A DNA stretch of 33,258 bases from an uncultured Bacteroidales bacterium (GTDB taxonomy: Bacteria > Bacteroidota > Bacteroidia > Bacteroidales > P3). The notes under the pieces are model-generated. The model was given only the letters and a program-made list of their open reading frames with translations. It searched no databases and was not told the DNA's origin. The stretch spans positions 1-33,258 of the forward strand of contig CAMUZR010000031.1 in the NCBI GenBank assembly GCA_947165255.1, in the 5' to 3' direction. This document shows, piece after piece, positions 30,859 through 33,258 of this stretch. Position 1 is the first letter of the stretch; each line of letters begins with the position of its first letter. Both the position numbers and the translations under genes were made by a program.

Positions 30859-31627
30859 TTCCAAAGGCATCTTCGTTATACTTCTCGCGTTCGATACTCC
30901 CGTCAGTGTTCATCAGGAAACTATAGAAGTTAGGGTTGGCCGATGTGTACTGGTCTTGTTTGAACATCCATCGGCTGGCACTGGTGGGCATATTGCGCAG
31001 GGCAAAATCGCTCATGCCCTGCAGCAGCAGACATCGGTGGGCCAGGTGGGGATCCATCTCGGTGGTTTGGAGGAAGGCAAGGTCGGCGGCCAACTCTATT
31101 GGGTCGCCCTTGTCGTCGACGGGTTGGATTTTATCGCCGCGCACCCAGGTGTGCATCAACTCCAGGCCCGACTTGACCGAACGTAGTGTGTATTCGGCAA
31201 AGACCACCACTTCGTTCACCTCGGGCTCGGCCCATTTGTGTATGGCCACCAGTAAGATGGCGTCGATGCCGTACTGGCTGCCCAGGTCGCTGATGTTGTC
31301 CAGCATCAGTTGCCGGTAGCTCTTGCCGTATTTCTCAAGTATGGTATTGCCGGCCAATGGTGGGACGGCATAGTAGCCCAGGCTGACCAAGGGTTCAACG
31401 CAGGTCTGTTGCATGAAGGTGGCGGCCATGTCCAGTTCGTCGTTCACCGCATGGTCCTGCGTGTTCTTCTCCTGCTGGCGCTTCGAATTGTCCTGCGTTG
31501 GAACTATCAGGATGGTAAAGGGCTGTTCCTTGTACAGCTCCTCGTATGTGGTTACTTTCTTCTCGCTCTTGCAGGCAACAACCAGGGCAAGGCAGAGGAA
31601 GGCTAGTATAATCTTACTGTATCTCAT
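30839..31627 (-). CDS. DUF799 / GNA1162-like lipoprotein
   Basis: 262 residues; lipobox ALVVAC with Cys19. The body matches the DUF799 group: FTILIVPTQDNSKRQ, then DMAATFMQQTCVEPLVSLGYYAVPPL, and GIDAILLVAIHKWAEPEVNE. In Proteobacteria this family (for example GNA1162) is an outer-membrane-linked lipoprotein encoded with a CsgG/HfaB-like channel and a DUF4810 lipoprotein. Here the DUF4810 gene lies directly upstream (37 bases), but no CsgG gene is in the window. The C-terminus (about 220-262) is an added polar segment. Confidence 0.82.
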   Translation of the reverse strand: MRYSKIILAFLCLALVVACKSEKKVTTYEELYKEQPFTILIVPTQDNSKRQQEKNTQDHAVNDELDMAATFMQQTCVEPLVSLGYYAVPPLAGNTILEKYGKSYRQLMLDNISDLGSQYGIDAILLVAIHKWAEPEVNEVVVFAEYTLRSVKSGLELMHTWVRGDKIQPVDDKGDPIELAADLAFLQTTEMDPHLAHRCLLLQGMSDFALRNMPTSASRWMFKQDQYTSANPNFYSFLMNTDGSIEREKYNEDAFGNECFTD

Positions 31628-31664
31628 CGTATTATTTCTGTTTGGGTTATGACTGGGTGCCGCC

Positions 31665-32579
31665 CTATTCCGCTTGGGTGTCGCTGGCCTGGTCTTTGGC
31701 CGCTTTCTTGGCTTCTTTCTCTGCCTTTCTAGCGGCTTTCTCAGCCTCTTTCTGTGCTTTTTCGGCGGCCTTGGCGGCTTCTTTCTGCGCCTTCTCTTCG
31801 GCTTTCTTTGCCTCGGCGGCTGCCTTCTCGGCAGCTCGCTTGGCGGCTATTTCGGCTTTCTTGGCCTCGTCTTTGGCCTTTTGTTCGGCCTTCTTGGCTT
31901 CGGCCCGTTCCTTTTCGGCGGCTTTCTTAGCCTCCTCTTTGGCCTTCTGCTCGGCCTTCTTTGCTTCGGCTTTTTCGCGTTTGGCCTTTTCTTTTTCCTT
32001 GGCTAGGGCTTTGCGCTCGGCCTCTTTGGCCTTGGCTCGTTCCTGCTTGGCCTTCTTGGCGGCCAGGGCTTTGGCCTCTTTCTCCTCCAGTTGCTGCTGT
32101 TTCAGCATCTTCTGATATTCTGGGTCGGCCTCCAATTGTTGCTGCTGGGCCAGCTCTTCGGGTGTGTACTGCACCTTGATGGTGTCCAGTGTCTTGAGGT
32201 CTATCTGTGTGGTGTCGAAGTGGTTGTCGCCTGCCTGGTTGGGTGTGAAGGTGCGTTTGAGGAAGTCGACATACTTGGAACTGTTGGGAAAGAACGTTTT
32301 CTCATTATTGAACATGACGTTGGCCTGCTGCAGGCAGCCCAGTTTGGCCAGGGCCACGCCATAGTCGGCATATTGTCCGGGATGAATGACGCCGTCCTTG
32401 AGGTTGTGGTTGATGGCCTCGGCATAGGTCTTGGTAAGTGCCAGCAGCCGCACCTCGGTGGGCCGGTGCTGATAGTACATGAGCGGGGCCGGATTATTGA
32501 CCAAGATACCCTCATTGTAGCACGACGCCATCAGCAGGGCTGCGGCCAGGGACAATAATAAGTTTCTTCTCTTCGACAT
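31665..32579 (-). CDS. DUF4810 lipoprotein with long Lys/Ala/Glu coiled tail
   Basis: 304 residues from ATG 32579. Lipobox LLMASC with Cys20. A DUF4810-like domain lies at about 33-110, recognised by GVIHPGQYADYGVALAKLGC, then ANVMFNNEKTFFPNSSKYVDFL. Family members usually end near 110-120 residues. Here a linker and a tail (about 138-298) follow, built from K/A/E repeats such as AEAKKAEQKAKEEAKKA, which occurs twice with one change. That tail is a long helix resembling the TolA spacer. Longer frames starting at 32600 or 32621 run into the rnpB terminator or rnpB itself. First gene of the minus-strand run DUF4810, DUF799, comB-like, PAP2, trmO. Confidence 0.82.
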   Translation of the reverse strand: MSKRRNLLLSLAAALLMASCYNEGILVNNPAPLMYYQHRPTEVRLLALTKTYAEAINHNLKDGVIHPGQYADYGVALAKLGCLQQANVMFNNEKTFFPNSSKYVDFLKRTFTPNQAGDNHFDTTQIDLKTLDTIKVQYTPEELAQQQQLEADPEYQKMLKQQQLEEKEAKALAAKKAKQERAKAKEAERKALAKEKEKAKREKAEAKKAEQKAKEEAKKAAEKERAEAKKAEQKAKDEAKKAEIAAKRAAEKAAAEAKKAEEKAQKEAAKAAEKAQKEAEKAARKAEKEAKKAAKDQASDTQAE

Positions 32580-32604
32580 TTTTTTGCGGTTGTTTTTCAT
32601 TAAA

Positions 32605-32987
32605 AAAAACGGCAGCCTCATAAGCCGGGTTCTGTCCTGTCGCGGACGACAGTCTCTATCATCAATCTACTGCCGACGTCGCCGTCGGCCTCTATCAACC
32701 TACCCCCCGACAACGGGCGAGCCTGCCCTTAACAGTCGGTATATTCGGTCTTTCAACCCGTAAGGTTTACCATCGGGCGGCATCACTGCCGCCGGTCGTG
32801 GGCTCTTGCCCCGCGCTTGCACCCTTACCCGTAGGCGGTTTTTCTTTCTGTGGCACTTGCTGTCAGCAAGGCACTTGCCTCCTTGCTGCCTTCCTGTTAG
32901 GAAGTACGGTGGCTCGTGTTGCCCGGACTTTCCTCCCGCAGCACCCCTCAAGGCGCTGCCGGCGATAGAGTCAGCTGCCGTTGTTTC
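32605..32987 (-). ncRNA. rnpB: RNase P RNA (class A)
   Basis: Catalytic RNA that matures tRNA 5' ends. The minus strand carries GAGGAAAGTCCGGGC (complement of 32921-32935), the 5' conserved block, and GACAGAACCCGGCTTAT (complement of 32620-32636), the 3' conserved block. Stem P1 is GGCAGC near the 5' end (32974-32979) with GCTGCC (32611-32616) at the 3' end. The P1 3' strand runs into eight U (32602-32609), a built-in terminator. Length about 380, normal for type A. Confidence 0.96.
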
Positions 32988-32993
32988 AATCTG

Positions 32994-33001
32994 CAAAAGT
33001 A
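32994..33001 (-). promoter_or_regulatory. -7 box of rnpB
   Basis: Minus strand TACTTTTG matches TAnnTTTG, seven bases before the predicted 5' end of the RNA. No clear -33 box upstream. Confidence 0.65.
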
Positions 33002-33258
33002 CGAAAAAAAAAAGAAATAGGAATAAATATATTTGCCACTTGCGCTAAACTCTAATAAATACACCGCTTTCCGCCTTTGCAACTTACCTGGCGGAGCACT
33101 CTTTTTCTGTCAGTTTTGCTTCGTGCTATTGTCACTTTCTGCTTTGTCCGTTTCTGTACTGCCCAACGGATGCCTTTGGACGGTAGGTGCAAAACTGATT
33201 GAATGTCTTGAACGGAATTAACTTGACACTTTTTTGCGCAAAAAAAAAGCAAAAAGGA
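33002..33258. other. Non-coding end of window
   Basis: No supported gene. A minus-strand frame of 66 residues (33052-33252) is basic and lacks promoter or ribosome site. The stretch ends with the perfect palindrome TTTTTTGCGCAAAAAA (33230-33245), which could belong to a terminator of a gene beyond the window. Confidence 0.45.

Noticed and set aside
32580..32621. Upstream starts of the DUF4810 gene at 32600 and 32621
   Set aside because: 32621 is inside the conserved 3' block of RNase P RNA and 32600 directly abuts its U-run.

Overview
The window looks like chromosome of an uncultured, fairly GC-rich member of the Bacteroidota, most likely order Bacteroidales. The reasons are direct. Many genes are preceded by the Bacteroidota -7 box TAnnTTTG, several with TTTG or TTG 17-23 bases upstream. 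A 1799-residue secreted protein ends in a type IX secretion (T9SS, type A) sorting domain. DUF4831-, DUF4810- and DUF799-type lipoproteins are present. Shine-Dalgarno sequences are mostly weak or absent. No phage, integrase, transposase or CRISPR array is visible; most genes are housekeeping genes in short operons.

Layout. 1-1160: no gene; a tandem pair of identical hairpin-rich 333-bp repeats, an AT-rich palindromic element and a G-run cluster. 1161-4773 (minus): SSS symporter, DUF4831 lipoprotein, RNase Z, probably one operon. 4912-5793 (plus): secreted YD-repeat-like protein. 5930-8566 (minus): era, rplY, prs. 8693-8777: tRNA-Leu(CAA), divergent from prs. 9023-14422 (minus): giant T9SS cargo protein. 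14423-15828: 1.4 kb gene-poor stretch with a decayed reading frame and a candidate 29-residue membrane protein. 15829-19571 (plus): iron-type alcohol dehydrogenase, small outer-membrane barrel, NadE. 19851-21149 (minus): AAE-family carrier. 21425-22146: cobalamin riboswitch with its own promoter but no gene behind it, then hairpin repeats. 22147-22482 (minus): MmcQ/YjbR protein. 22594-25794 (plus): Pif1-like helicase with HRDC and helix-turn-helix tail, then a VanX-type lipoprotein. 25866-27132 (minus): glutathione peroxidase and DUF2461 protein. 27237-28700 (plus): MFS transporter. 28773-32579 (minus): DUF4810 and DUF799 lipoproteins, ComB-like phosphatase, PAP2 phosphatase, TrmO. 32605-32987 (minus): RNase P RNA.

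How genes connect. The window holds both tRNA end-processing activities, RNase P RNA and RNase Z, plus TrmO (tRNA modification) and one tRNA gene that lacks an encoded CCA end. Era and ribosomal protein L25 add ribosome assembly; Prs and NadE add nucleotide and NAD synthesis. The DUF4810/DUF799 pair normally accompanies a CsgG-type outer-membrane channel, which is absent here.

Most worth checking: the orphan cobalamin riboswitch; a NadE whose glutaminase domain has lost the catalytic Glu and Cys; an RNase Z lacking the tRNA-binding arm; an AAE carrier lacking both RCK_C domains; a DUF4810 lipoprotein with a TolA-like Lys/Ala/Glu tail whose gene starts right at the rnpB terminator; and the tandem hairpin repeat. 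I see no clear multi-gene defence or otherwise wholly new system. Family assignments are from recognised motifs and memory; no database search was run.
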